From NCBI RefSeq assembly GCF_014534745.1, contig NZ_JACVVP010000031.1:26495-90494 (forward strand): 64,000 bases of DNA. Reading direction: 5' to 3'. This document shows, piece by piece, positions 1 through 8,833 of the stretch (positions are counted from its first letter, which is position 1; each line of letters opens with the position of its first letter). This DNA comes from Flammeovirga sp. EKP202 (GTDB lineage Bacteria > Bacteroidota > Bacteroidia > Cytophagales > Flammeovirgaceae). Below the pieces are notes generated by a model, which saw only the letters and a list, made by a program, of their open reading frames with translations, searched no databases and was not told the DNA's origin. A program made the translations under genes and the position numbers.

Positions 1-1974
1 TTGAGATTCAATACCTCTGATCTTTCTTGGAGCTAAATTCACCAAAATAGAAACCTGCTTTCCGATGATATCCTCTGGAGCAAAAAACTCTGCGATACCA
101 CTTACTACAGTTCTTTTATCAATACCCGTATCGACAGTCAATTTCAAAAGCTTTTTCGCTTTCTTCATTTTCTCTGCTTCAACGATAGTACCTACACGAA
201 TATCCATTTTCTGGAAATCGTCAAAAGTAGTTTCGTCTTTTTGAGGTTCTACTGGAGTCTGAGAGATTTTAGTTTTCTCTAATTTTTCAATTTGAGCCTC
301 GATCACTTTGTCTTCCACTTTGCTAAATAATAACTCAGCTGGAGCCAAACGATCATAAGCCGTAATCAACTCAGGATTTCCAACTTGATTCCAATCTAAT
401 GATTCCATACCCAACATATTTTGGATTTTCTTCGCCGTATTTGGTAAGAATGGATCAATAGTGATGGCTAAATTGGCAGCAATCTGTAAAGACATATTCA
501 AAATCGTCTTCACTAACTCTGGATCTTGCTTAAACAATTTCCAAGGTTCTGTATCTGCCAAATATTTATTACCTAAACGAGCCAATTTCATCGCTTCGAT
601 TAAAGCTTCTTTGAATTTATATTGCTCGATTAATTTTTCAACACGAAGAGGAATAGCTTTCATCTCCTTCACAATACCTTCTTCCATTGGAGTAAATTCA
701 CCTGCTACAGGTACTTCTCCTTTAAAGTATTTGTGAGTAAGTACAACCGCTCTGTTGATAAAGTTACCTAAAATGGCAACTAGCTCGTTATTCACACGCT
801 CTTGGTAATCTTTCCAAGTAAACTCAGAATCTTTATTTTCAGGAGCAATTGATGTCAATACATAACGTAACTCATCCTCACGGTTAGGAAGATCCTCTAA
901 ATACTCATGTAACCAAACAGCCCAATTACGAGATGTTGATAACTTCGCACCTTCAAGGTTTAAGAATTCATTGGCAGGAACGTTGTCCGGTAAAATGAAT
1001 TCACCATGTGATTTCAATAAGATAGGGAAAATCAAACAGTGGAATACGATATTATCCTTACCAATAAAGTGAACTAATTTCGTATCTGCTTTCTTCCAAT
1101 AGTCCTCCCAGTTTTTACCTTGAGAAGCCGCCCAATCTTTTGTTGCTGAAATATATCCAATAGGAGCATCCAACCACACATATAAAACTTTTCCGTCTGC
1201 ACCTTCTACTGGTACCTTCACTCCCCAGTCTAGATCCCTAGTCATAGCTCTAGGTTGTAAACCTTGATCCAACCATGATCTACACTGACCTAAAACAGAG
1301 TTTTTCCACTCCGAAGGCGTATGATGTTCTCTACCTTCTAAAGTACCTTCGTTGATCCACTCACGTAACCAATCCTCGTGCTTGTTCATTGGCAAGTACC
1401 AGTGACGAGTCGTTTTTAAAACTGGAGTGTTCCCTGTAATCTGAGATTTAGGGTCGATCAAATCAGTAGGGCTTAAAGAAGATCCACATTTTTCACATTG
1501 ATCACCGTAAGCTGCATCATGACCACACTTAGGACAAGTACCAATAATATATCTGTCGGCTAAGAATTGTTTCGCTTCCTCATCATAGTACTGAGAAGAC
1601 TCTCTCAATTCAAACTCTCCATTCTCATTTAATGTCTTAAAGAAATCTTGAGCCGTTTCATGGTGAACAGGAGCTGAAGTTCTGTGGAACAAATCAAAAG
1701 CAATTCCGAACTTCTTAAATGTATCACCAATTTGTTTATTGTATTTATCAATGATGTCCTGAGGCGTAATTCCCTCTTTTTGTGCACGAATAGTAATCGC
1801 AGCACCGTGTTCATCACTACCACAAATAAACGCTACATCTTTTCCCTTCTGACGTAATGATCTTACATAAATATCAGCAGGCAAATATGCACCCGCGATA
1901 TGTCCAATGTGTAAAGGCCCGTTTGCATACGGCAATGCCGCTGTTACAGTGTATCTATTGTAATGCTTTGACAT
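1..1974 (-). CDS. metG: Methionyl-tRNA synthetase, C-terminus cut by window edge
   Basis: Charges tRNA-Met with methionine in the cytoplasm. The reading frame is open from the ATG at 1974 to base 1 (658 codons) with no stop, so the gene is partial. Visible are the class I signature HIGH at residues 22-25, a zinc knuckle of two CxxC pairs (C147/C150 and C160/C163), and the KMSKS loop in the form KLSTS at 344-348. From about residue 590 there is a C-terminal tRNA-binding (Trbp111-like) domain beginning [12 protein letters not shown], which makes this the long, dimer-forming type of MetG. It is transcribed away from the candidate origin. A TAnnTTTG promoter element lies about 70 bases upstream. 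Identification is secure. Confidence 0.97.
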   Translation of the reverse strand, partial: MSKHYNRYTVTAALPYANGPLHIGHIAGAYLPADIYVRSLRQKGKDVAFICGSDEHGAAITIRAQKEGITPQDIIDKYNKQIGDTFKKFGIAFDLFHRTSAPVHHETAQDFFKTLNENGEFELRESSQYYDEEAKQFLADRYIIGTCPKCGHDAAYGDQCEKCGSSLSPTDLIDPKSQITGNTPVLKTTRHWYLPMNKHEDWLREWINEGTLEGREHHTPSEWKNSVLGQCRSWLDQGLQPRAMTRDLDWGVKVPVEGADGKVLYVWLDAPIGYISATKDWAASQGKNWEDYWKKADTKLVHFIGKDNIVFHCLIFPILLKSHGEFILPDNVPANEFLNLEGAKLSTSRNWAVWLHEYLEDLPNREDELRYVLTSIAPENKDSEFTWKDYQERVNNELVAILGNFINRAVVLTHKYFKGEVPVAGEFTPMEEGIVKEMKAIPLRVEKLIEQYKFKEALIEAMKLARLGNKYLADTEPWKLFKQDPELVKTILNMSLQIAANLAITIDPFLPNTAKKIQNMLGMESLDWNQVGNPELITAYDRLAPAELLFSKVEDKVIEAQIEKLEKTKISQTPVEPQKDETTFDDFQKMDIRVGTIVEAEKMKKAKKLLKLTVDTGIDKRTVVSGIAEFFAPEDIIGKQVSILVNLAPRKIRGIESQ

Positions 1975-2041
1975 GGATTGTCTTTAAATTTCTATGCTTT
2001 TAAAATGACTAGGCACTCAATTCTTATTACTCAAGTCGATG

Positions 2042-2049
2042 CAAAGATA
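2042..2049 (-). promoter_or_regulatory. Promoter -7 element of metG
   Basis: On the minus strand this reads TATCTTTG, an exact match to the Bacteroidota -7 consensus TAnnTTTG. Transcription would start near 2035, giving a leader of about 60 bases before the metG ATG. No clear -33 TTTG was found at the expected distance, only a TTTA, so the call rests on the -7 box and position. Confidence 0.45.
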
Positions 2050-2120
2050 AACATTTTGCACTTCTAAATCATCTCCTATTAATACTGATTTACAGATGAT
2101 TTCAGTATCGGAAATTGAAG

Positions 2121-2129
2121 TTATTCACA
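2121..2129 (+). other. DnaA box (TTATTCACA)
   Basis: Exact match to the DnaA-box consensus TTATNCACA in the metG/methyltransferase gap. It is the outermost of nine exact matches found between here and 6,319. It may be an accessory DnaA site belonging to the candidate origin at 5.3-6.5 kb. One box alone would mean little. Confidence 0.45.
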
Positions 2130-2242
2130 CTTTATACTTCAGATTGTTGATAACTCAACGAAAATCATGAATTTTCAATAAAAAAGGTGGAATTTTCAAA
2201 AACTTATGAACAGTAATCAAAATTGGTTTGATCCCTAAAAAT

Positions 2243-2270
2243 GAAAATTATACTTTCGGGTATAATTTTC
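2243..2270. repeat. Perfect 11-bp inverted repeat upstream of methyltransferase gene
   Basis: GAAAATTATAC (2243-2253) and its exact complement GTATAATTTTC (2260-2270) flank a 6-base loop, about 60 bases before the methyltransferase start. The 1,975-2,329 gap otherwise holds only the metG promoter and one DnaA box. No T-run follows, so a terminator is unlikely; an operator or chance cruciform is possible. Confidence 0.4.
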
Positions 2271-2329
2271 TCAAAACAGCACAAAGGTAATAGTTGTTTA
2301 CTATAGAAAAATAAAAACTAGTGAATAAA

Positions 2330-3067
2330 ATGCAAAAGGGAGAAGAATGGTTTGATCAATGGTTTAATACACCTTATTATCACATTCTATATCAGAATAG
2401 AGATTTTAATGAAGCAGAACAGTTTATGTGTGCACTGTCTGATCATTTGGGAATCTCCAAAAACGACAAAGTACTTGATCTAGCTTGTGGAAAAGGCAGA
2501 CATTCCATTTTTCTAAACAAACAAGGCTTCGATGTGGAAGGAATTGATCTTTCTACAGAAAGTATTCAACATGCACGTCAATTTGAAAATGACAGATTGA
2601 AGTTTAATGTGCATGACATGCGTGAACTCTATAAAGAACAGGAATATAACTTTGTTCTTAACTTATTCACAAGTTTTGGCTATTTCGAAACAGAAGAGGA
2701 AGACCTTTCTGCTTTACAGATGATTGCCCATAGCTTAAAAGAAGGAGGCGTTTTAGTACTTGATTATTTTAATACTTATAAAGTAATCAGTAACCTTCCA
2801 GAAAAAACAGTGATTGAGCGTCCAGAACTTTCTTTTAATGTGCATAAGTTTCTCAATAATCGTCATGTGATGAAACAAATTGAGTTTACAGATAAAGGAA
2901 AGCATTACATATTCACAGAAAGAGTGGAGGCTTTAAGAAAATCAGACTTTTTGGGCCTATTTGAAAAGGTAAAACTAAAAGTTATCAACATTTTTGGGGA
3001 TTATAAGCTAAATTCTTTCGATAAAGAGACTTCTGACCGTATGATTTTCGTGGTTCAAAAGAGTTAA
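2330..3067 (+). CDS. Class I SAM-dependent methyltransferase
   Basis: A soluble 245-residue methyltransferase of unknown substrate. The SAM-binding motif I is VLDLACGKGRHSIFL near residues 46-60, followed by motif II (GFDVEGIDLS) and the post-motif region LNLFTSFGYFE, typical of the methyltransferase-11/25 group with a DxxxxGxG-like loop. The N-terminus EWFDQWFNTPYYHILYQNRD is characteristic of a family widespread in Bacteroidota. An in-frame GTG lies 9 bases upstream at 2321; I prefer the ATG at 2330. The gene stands alone, is followed by a good terminator, and nothing nearby points to its substrate. Confidence 0.85.
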   Translation: MQKGEEWFDQWFNTPYYHILYQNRDFNEAEQFMCALSDHLGISKNDKVLDLACGKGRHSIFLNKQGFDVEGIDLSTESIQHARQFENDRLKFNVHDMRELYKEQEYNFVLNLFTSFGYFETEEEDLSALQMIAHSLKEGGVLVLDYFNTYKVISNLPEKTVIERPELSFNVHKFLNNRHVMKQIEFTDKGKHYIFTERVEALRKSDFLGLFEKVKLKVINIFGDYKLNSFDKETSDRMIFVVQKS

Positions 3068-3094
3068 TCACATAATTATATAATTTCAAGATAT

Positions 3095-3130
3095 AAAAAG
3101 GGATATTCTTCATTGAGTATCCCTTTTTTT
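3095..3130 (+). terminator. Rho-independent terminator after methyltransferase gene
   Basis: A hairpin pairing AAAAAGGGATA with GTATCCCTTTTT, loop of about 11 bases, runs straight into a T-tract. It lies 28 bases after the stop codon at 3067. Confidence 0.75.
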
Positions 3131-3169
3131 GTTGATATCATTTAATTTTTAAGCTATAAAATTGAATAT

Positions 3170-3235
3170 TTATCCACAAAAAAGAGAAAGTTATTCACAA
3201 AACACCTTCACCAGTGTGGATAACTTTCTCTTTTT
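3170..3235. other. Three exact DnaA boxes, two inside the arms of a long inverted repeat
   Basis: Exact TTATNCACA matches occur at 3170-3178 (TTATCCACA), 3191-3199 (TTATTCACA) and, inverted, 3215-3223 (TGTGGATAA). The last two sit at the base of a 15-bp inverted repeat pairing AAAAGAGAAAGTTAT (from 3180) with ATAACTTTCTCTTTT (ending near 3234). The sequence could be an accessory DnaA-binding or titration site for the origin to the right. It could alternatively be a terminator-like hairpin whose arms resemble DnaA boxes by chance. The rest of the 3,068-3,450 gap shows nothing clear. Confidence 0.55.
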
Positions 3236-3450
3236 AGGGAATAAAATGCTTATTCTGTATATTTTATAATGTGAATTGTGAAAATGACCTTATAAACATC
3301 GATTTTCAATTACTTACTCACATCATTCTGAATAAATTCTTGATTTTTTAATTATTTGAAGAAATTATAAACCTCTTGTTGACAACAATCGAATAAAAAC
3401 GATCTAAAAAAAGAATTTATCAACAAAATGAAATGAGAATGTGCTTTAAT

Positions 3451-5292
3451 CTATGATTTATTCACGTTATCACCTCTCAATGCTCTAAATCGTTTACGAG
3501 CATCAACTTCATAGCTTGAACCTTTAAACTTAATCAGAATATCCTTGAAGTAGTTCATGGCTGATTCTTTATCATTGAGATGATCTTGATAAATAATTCC
3601 CAAGAGATAATGTGCATCATCAGCGAGAATATCATAGCCATAAAACTCGACTATTTCTTTTAAAGGTTCAGTGGCTTGTTCATAATTCCCCAATTTTATT
3701 AACAAATGTGCTTTTTCCCAAAGAATTTCATCAGATAAACGGTGTCCTTTGAATTTTACTAACATTTGTTCGTAACTCTCTATGGCTTCCAGATATTTTC
3801 CTTGAAATACCAACAAATCAATCGCTGCATACTGTTCCATAGCTAGAGAAGTGGTATCGAGGTTTAAATTGTCACTTATCAACATAGATAGTGCCATAGC
3901 ATCATTACTAATCGTTCTAGAAGTGGCTAATTTCAAAATATCTAATTGTGACTGTGCCAATAGAAAATCTCCCGTGTAGTAATGCAGCTTTGCATTTTTC
4001 AATTTTGCAATGTGTCCAATCGTCATTTCACGATTACTGTTGGCTACTTGTGAATAAAGTAAAGAAGCTTCCCAAGGATTGTCTTGAAGCAAATAGATAT
4101 CCCCAAGATCTAGCTTCGCTTGTGAAACTAATGACTTTGGAATTGATCGATTGTTGATAAGTTCTTTTAATTCCACAATTGCTTTCTCTTTTTCATCCAA
4201 ATAAAATGCTTGAAGCAACGCCATATTCCTCAAAGCATCTCCTGTCTGACCGTTTACACCAATTTCATCAATAATTTGTTGATAATCTTTCACTAATGAA
4301 TTGATCTGATCTTTATCAATAGGGTAGGTGCTCTTAATGATCTCCTCTTTGGTCTCTATCAACAGTTTTCTTGACATTGGGTATACTGCATACTCTTTGT
4401 AGCGATCCACCAAATACTGGAAAATCTTAGAGGCATTTTTATAATCTTTATTGTTTTTAGCCAGTCGACCAATTTCTAAAATCTTATATCCTTCTAGTCG
4501 AAGACGTTTATCTAACGCTCTAGCTTGTATAAATGCAGCGTAGAACTTCTTCTGCTGTAAGTAATACCAAACGATCAGCTCGTTGAATACCGTCATATTT
4601 GCGTTCTTCTGCACCATTGTGAGTAACTGTGGTTCTATAAGCTCAAACTTCTCTTCTGTCGTTAGACGGTCTTGTAAGGCCATTTCAACATATTCAAGCT
4701 GATCAGGCTTCACTGACAAAAGCTGCATATACTCATCGATCATCTGTTCGTACTTCCCCCAGTTGGCATAAAGATCAGCCAGCTCGTAGTAAAAAGTCTC
4801 TCCTTGGTTCTTCTCACCAACTCTGTAGCATTGTTCAGCGTAGTTATACAATCCCAAATCTATACAGTACAAAGCTGCATACCTTAGCTTTGTTGTATTG
4901 TTGGCAACTTGTTTAATATACGTCTCCATGATCTTGTTTCCTGCAAGGGTATCTTTTTCTATCAACTTTACCCTAGCGTAATCCACATTGTACATGGAAT
5001 TGTCAGGATTATTCTTGGATAGTTTTTTTAAATACTTCTCAGCTTCCTTGAGTTCTTCTTTTTTTAAAAGTAGATCTAAATAGTTTTCATGGATTTGTCC
5101 CAGCAGTTCTTTGTTCTTAATCAAGTCCCTGTACAATTCAAGGGCTTTGTCGAATTCTTCCGTTTTATAATATTCCTGGGCTAAGTTTAACTTCTCTTCT
5201 GTTTTACTTTGTCCCCAACTGATTTGAGAAATAATAAAACAAAGGAAAAAATAGAGATACGTTTTTTTTTGACCAAATAAGGTTTTCAACAT
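3451..5292 (-). CDS. Secreted tetratricopeptide-repeat protein
   Basis: A 613-residue protein with an N-terminal signal peptide (KKTYLYFFLCFIISQISWGQ, cut near residue 28), so it is exported, probably to the periplasm. The rest is a near-continuous TPR solenoid: pairs of helices such as AQEYYKTEEFDKALELYRDLI near residues 38-58 and AIESYEQMLVKFKG and AMNYFKDILIKFKGSSYE near the C-terminus. The C-terminal repeats resemble those of YbgF/Tol-Pal and BamD-type proteins. TPR solenoids bind other proteins; no partner is evident. The gene is alone between two gene-poor regions and reads away from the candidate origin. Function unknown. Confidence 0.8.
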   Translation of the reverse strand: MLKTLFGQKKTYLYFFLCFIISQISWGQSKTEEKLNLAQEYYKTEEFDKALELYRDLIKNKELLGQIHENYLDLLLKKEELKEAEKYLKKLSKNNPDNSMYNVDYARVKLIEKDTLAGNKIMETYIKQVANNTTKLRYAALYCIDLGLYNYAEQCYRVGEKNQGETFYYELADLYANWGKYEQMIDEYMQLLSVKPDQLEYVEMALQDRLTTEEKFELIEPQLLTMVQKNANMTVFNELIVWYYLQQKKFYAAFIQARALDKRLRLEGYKILEIGRLAKNNKDYKNASKIFQYLVDRYKEYAVYPMSRKLLIETKEEIIKSTYPIDKDQINSLVKDYQQIIDEIGVNGQTGDALRNMALLQAFYLDEKEKAIVELKELINNRSIPKSLVSQAKLDLGDIYLLQDNPWEASLLYSQVANSNREMTIGHIAKLKNAKLHYYTGDFLLAQSQLDILKLATSRTISNDAMALSMLISDNLNLDTTSLAMEQYAAIDLLVFQGKYLEAIESYEQMLVKFKGHRLSDEILWEKAHLLIKLGNYEQATEPLKEIVEFYGYDILADDAHYLLGIIYQDHLNDKESAMNYFKDILIKFKGSSYEVDARKRFRALRGDNVNKS

Positions 5293-5339
5293 TTCACTCT
5301 TTAATAGATTATAAAAAAATAAAAATTTAAAATTCTCTT

Positions 5340-6480
5340 TTATTATTATTAGGGGTGTTTATAAGTTGATAACTCTACATACCAACAGGTTTTCCTTACT
5401 TATAAACATTAATACTAATGCCTTATAAACCGCCTAAACTATTCAAAAACAAAGATTTATAGCGCTTTTCAACAGTATTCACAGCATTATTCACTCAGAA
5501 GTTATTCAGTTAATTGGTGTGTTTAAAAGCGCCATTTTTAATCACATCACTTTATGAACACCCTTGTGAATAGTGTGAATAAGAGCCATTTGTGAATTAC
5601 TGTGGATATTATCAACGCTTATTCAACATTTTACTCACTAATCACAATTTTGTGTAAAAATCGTGTGAATAATGTGGATAACTTATGAATAAATATCTTT
5701 AATGTCCAATTTTTTAGCCAAATAGGATAATTACAGTGAATAACTCTTAAGCTTATTATCAATATACATACTTTGTTCATTTATCAATCATTTTTGCGCC
5801 TAAAAATAACAGCGCATTTAGAAGATTTATCAACACTATCATTTTCTTATTTCACAGCCTGTAACTCTATACTTCTCTGTATGCATTTAGCCTCTATCTT
5901 CCTTATCAATTCTTGAAATTTTATGCTAACTCATATACATACTGTGAATTAGGTTTTTGTTTATATGTTTATAATTTTGAATATTATTACATTAAATATC
6001 AGATAATCAGATACTTAATATGTTTATAATGTCATAATTTATACCATTATTTGTGTATAAATAGGTGAATATTGCTTGAAATCACCAATATGTTTATAAG
6101 TCTGTTGATAACCTCAATAGTTGTTCACAAAATTCAATATTTAATGTTAGTAAATAAGAATTAAGATTATATTATAGTTCTATTTCTTATGCTACTGATT
6201 TATACAGGCTTAGCTAAAAATTGCTGTTTTTGACTATGTAAAGGCTAATTATAGGGTAGTGAAACCTTTTATTATTAAATGTATTGATAAGAATAATAAA
6301 CAATAAAATGTTATTCACACTTATATGAGACTTTGTTTATTTTTTGATGATTTTGAATTTAATTTTTGTGTAGAATCTATTCATTGTTCACAACTGTAGT
6401 TTATACCTCAATGATTAGGTCTACTTTATCATACAGTTTTTAGTTTTCATTTCTATGCGATCATCTATTGGGGATAACTT
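5340..6480. other. Candidate chromosomal replication origin (oriC): DnaA-box cluster in gene-free AT-rich DNA
   Basis: The gap from 5,293 to 6,922 has no convincing gene and is very AT-rich. Exact DnaA boxes (TTATNCACA or complement) occur at 5574-5582, 5664-5672, 5673-5681, 6052-6060 and 6311-6319. The pair at 5664-5681 is back to back (TGTGAATAATGTGGATAA). Many one-mismatch copies surround them, for example at 5475, 5487, 5552, 5565, 5591, 5601, 5735, 5943, 6121, 6384 and 6469. A second motif, ATGTTTATAA, recurs at 5965, 6020 and 6090, and its complement at 5400. The AT-rich stretch 5,940-6,120 could be the unwinding element. Three parS-like sites lie 4.2-4.7 kb to the right and mnmG (gidA), an origin neighbour in many bacteria, is nearby. 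dnaA itself is not in the window. Weak point: genes to the right until 18.6 kb are on the minus strand, against the usual leading-strand bias. Confidence 0.7.
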
Positions 6481-6638
6481 TTTCGTCAAGGAGTATAATT
6501 AAACTGAAATGATAAAACCTCCACTAGTACAAATCATAAGAGATAGTATCATTATAGATCATAAGAATTTTTTTATTTCCAACAGTCTAGATTATCGTCA
6601 ACTTTCAATAAGTATTTATAGAATATACTTTTAACCTT

Positions 6639-6687
6639 CTTTCTTCTTCATTTTGTCTTAACACAAAAGCGAAGCAAAAAAGTCAAG
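6639..6687 (+). repeat. Dispersed hairpin repeat, copy 1
   Basis: A 49-base element that recurs in inverted orientation at 49034-49083 with one indel and about four substitutions. Its centre folds as a hairpin: CTTCATTTTGT pairs with ACAAAAGCGAAG around CTTAAC. The stem is conserved between the copies although bases in it differ. I recall similar CTTCATTTTGTCTTG-like elements as common intergenic repeats in Bacteroidota genomes, but could not check. Confidence 0.55.
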
Positions 6688-6710
6688 GGTTATATAATTA
6701 TCTTATAAAA

Positions 6711-6759
6711 TGTAGTGCTGTAGGGAAGTTGCATTGCAACGTCTTAGTGAACCACTACA
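6711..6759. repeat. Nested palindromic element (TGTAGTG ... GTTGCATTGCAAC ... CACTACA)
   Basis: Outer arms TGTAGTG (6711-6717) and CACTACA (6753-6759) enclose a perfect GTTGC-ATT-GCAAC palindrome (6728-6740). It follows the dispersed repeat at 6639 within 30 bases. It resembles the GTTGCATTGCAACGTCTCTAC-type palindromic repeats that I remember from cyanobacteria and other phyla; that resemblance is from memory only. Confidence 0.45.
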
Positions 6760-6870
6760 CATTACCATTTTATCCTTCATAAATGATAGGAAAGAAAAGT
6801 GGAGAGTTGATTTTATAAGAAAATAAAAAGAGTAGTATAGAATTGATTTTTCTTTTCATTAAATTTTTGA

Positions 6871-6903
6871 TCAAAAAAAAAGTGAACATCTCTGCTCACT
6901 TTC
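6871..6903 (-). terminator. Terminator of the Ig-like lipoprotein gene
   Basis: On the minus strand AAAGTGA and TCACTTT pair around a 10-base loop and run into a nine-T tract. It lies 20 bases past the stop at 6923. Confidence 0.75.
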
Positions 6904-6922
6904 TTTATGCTGAATTTCTATT

Positions 6923-8680
6923 TTATATTTTGTCTGTATTAATGATAGTATCTTCTCTTCTGATTTCCCAGTTTGCTTCAACTTTAATTTCTTTAGGGAA
7001 GAAAGCTGTAGGTTCTGGAGGAATTCTATTTTCAAAATCTCCAGGGAACCAGACACCGTCATTATTTTCATCAATTAAAACTCTGATACCATAAGTTCCT
7101 GGCTTCACATATTCAAAAGAAAAAAGTCTTTCATTTTGTACTTCTTGGATCACTTCTCCTTTTGATGTTACTAACTGCACAAAGAAACTTTCATGACTTC
7201 CTACCACTTGACCTTCTACAATTCCATATTTATCTAATTCTTTAATCGTAAAGTTAAGTGTTTTAGCTTGTGTAGAATCTGCTTTTACGGAAACGAAAGC
7301 ATTATCTGTAAAAATTAAACTAAAGGCAGAGTCTGCATAAAATTTAGGAAAACTAACTTCAGTGTGATTAAAATTAAATTCTAAGTTTTTATCAATTAAA
7401 ATACTATCTAATCTTGTAGTGTCTTCACTATATACATAATACATACTATCAAGATTCCATTCTTTCATTGGTAAAGGAAATTCTAAAACGATCTCTACAC
7501 TGTCTTCAGGAATAAGATCACTATCTTCAGGTATTTTTTTATCGAATTTAATTCTTATAATTTCCTCTTCTTCTTCTTCTGTAACACCTACAGCATCACC
7601 GATTGATTTTAAAGCTCCACCAATTAAACCACCGTTCTTTTTATTTTTTTCTTTTCGCTCTTCCGCTTTTATTTCAGCTTTACTAGGGAACATAATCATT
7701 GTATCAAATTCGATTCGTTGATCAATAGAGTCAATGGCATATCCTGTCATTCTTAATGAATCTTCCATATCTCTTTCACCGATATAGATTAGTTTGATTT
7801 CTCCTTTTTGATCTTGATGAAAAATACTATCAGTGTAAGAATTTTTTTCTGGGAATTCGATATCATATTCAACAGCGAATTTATTGAACTTCACTAGAAG
7901 GTCTTCCTTTTTTTCAACTTTGACACTCTTAAAGTTGAAAGGTACTAAATCATAATCTCTCACGAATAATTGTACATCATCAACATTTCTATCCAAGAGA
8001 ATAGAATCGCTAAAGAAGCCAACTCGTTCTTCTCTTAAAGTGTATTTGTAATCTCCATTTGTATCATCAATACAATAAACTTTATAGTAGCCGGGTTTAA
8101 ATCTTTCTAAAATGAAAAGACCATCTTTAACTGTTCTTGAGAAATAAACGGGTGGATCTGTGTTGACATCAAGAGAATCATAAGGATCGTACAAAGCGAT
8201 AATTGCACCTTCAATAGGTTCGTCTGTAAGTAAATCTCTTACTTGCCCTGTTACTTCTAGCGAGTCTAAATAATCTCCTGTACTAAATGAAAAACGAACA
8301 TTCTTTGCCGGATTTTTTTCAGTAACATCGACTATCGAATTTCCAAAGTCAAAGAAATAAGTCATATCCTGTTCAAGAGTATCTAAAACGTTGATGATAA
8401 CTTTGTTTCTGGCAAACCTAGATTTGTATTGAAAAGTGGGTTTGTATGGGGTAATAATTAAGTTCTGTCTTAACTTTTCTTCCTGTACATATTCATCAAA
8501 ATAAAGTGTGATCTTTAGTTTAGTGGTATCCACATTTGTTTGTCCGTTGAATGGAGTACTGGCACCAAACCTTGGAGGAATTTCATCTTTAGGACCTCCG
8601 GTAGGAGAGGAGATGACAGCACAAGCATACACTGTAAAAAGTATATATACAGAAATTATTATTCTTAAGGTTAAGTTCAT
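6923..8680 (-). CDS. Ig-like (SbsA/Big_5 type) domain lipoprotein
   Basis: A 585-residue envelope lipoprotein. The N-terminus has a type II signal peptide with lipobox VYAC (Cys near residue 20), followed by SPTGGPKDEIPP and an Ig-like domain of the SbsA/Big_5 type (about residues 35-130: PFNGQTNVDTTKLKITLYFD). This start is typical of a large Bacteroidota family. Residues 140-230 look like a carboxypeptidase-regulatory-like fold (VTGQVRDLLTDEPIEGAIIA). A charged Glu-rich stretch (EERKEKNKKNGG ... EEEEEE) lies near residues 335-370. The function of the family is unknown; surface or periplasmic location is inferred from the lipobox. The gene stands alone between two terminators. Confidence 0.8.
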   Translation of the reverse strand: MNLTLRIIISVYILFTVYACAVISSPTGGPKDEIPPRFGASTPFNGQTNVDTTKLKITLYFDEYVQEEKLRQNLIITPYKPTFQYKSRFARNKVIINVLDTLEQDMTYFFDFGNSIVDVTEKNPAKNVRFSFSTGDYLDSLEVTGQVRDLLTDEPIEGAIIALYDPYDSLDVNTDPPVYFSRTVKDGLFILERFKPGYYKVYCIDDTNGDYKYTLREERVGFFSDSILLDRNVDDVQLFVRDYDLVPFNFKSVKVEKKEDLLVKFNKFAVEYDIEFPEKNSYTDSIFHQDQKGEIKLIYIGERDMEDSLRMTGYAIDSIDQRIEFDTMIMFPSKAEIKAEERKEKNKKNGGLIGGALKSIGDAVGVTEEEEEEIIRIKFDKKIPEDSDLIPEDSVEIVLEFPLPMKEWNLDSMYYVYSEDTTRLDSILIDKNLEFNFNHTEVSFPKFYADSAFSLIFTDNAFVSVKADSTQAKTLNFTIKELDKYGIVEGQVVGSHESFFVQLVTSKGEVIQEVQNERLFSFEYVKPGTYGIRVLIDENNDGVWFPGDFENRIPPEPTAFFPKEIKVEANWEIRREDTIINTDKI

Positions 8681-8762
8681 TATGATAGACTTTCTAAGAC
8701 ATATTTTTCAGTAAAAGCAGAATTGTAACTCTATTCTTCGTTACAAAAAATGCACTTACAAA

Positions 8763-8797
8763 ATAAGGCATATCTCTATAAAGAAATATGCCTTTTA
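8763..8797 (-). terminator. Terminator of mnmG
   Basis: Hairpin GGCATAT / ATATGCC with about a 13-base loop, flanked by A and T tracts on both sides, 35 bases beyond the mnmG stop at 8834 and before the next minus-strand gene. Confidence 0.65.
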
Positions 8798-8833
8798 TCT
8801 AAAAATATATTATTTTTTTTGATCTCGAAATAA

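Noticed and set aside
7807..8103. Search for a second candidate origin or repeats inside the Ig-like lipoprotein gene
   Set aside because: No DnaA boxes or repeats seen; the region is ordinary coding sequence.
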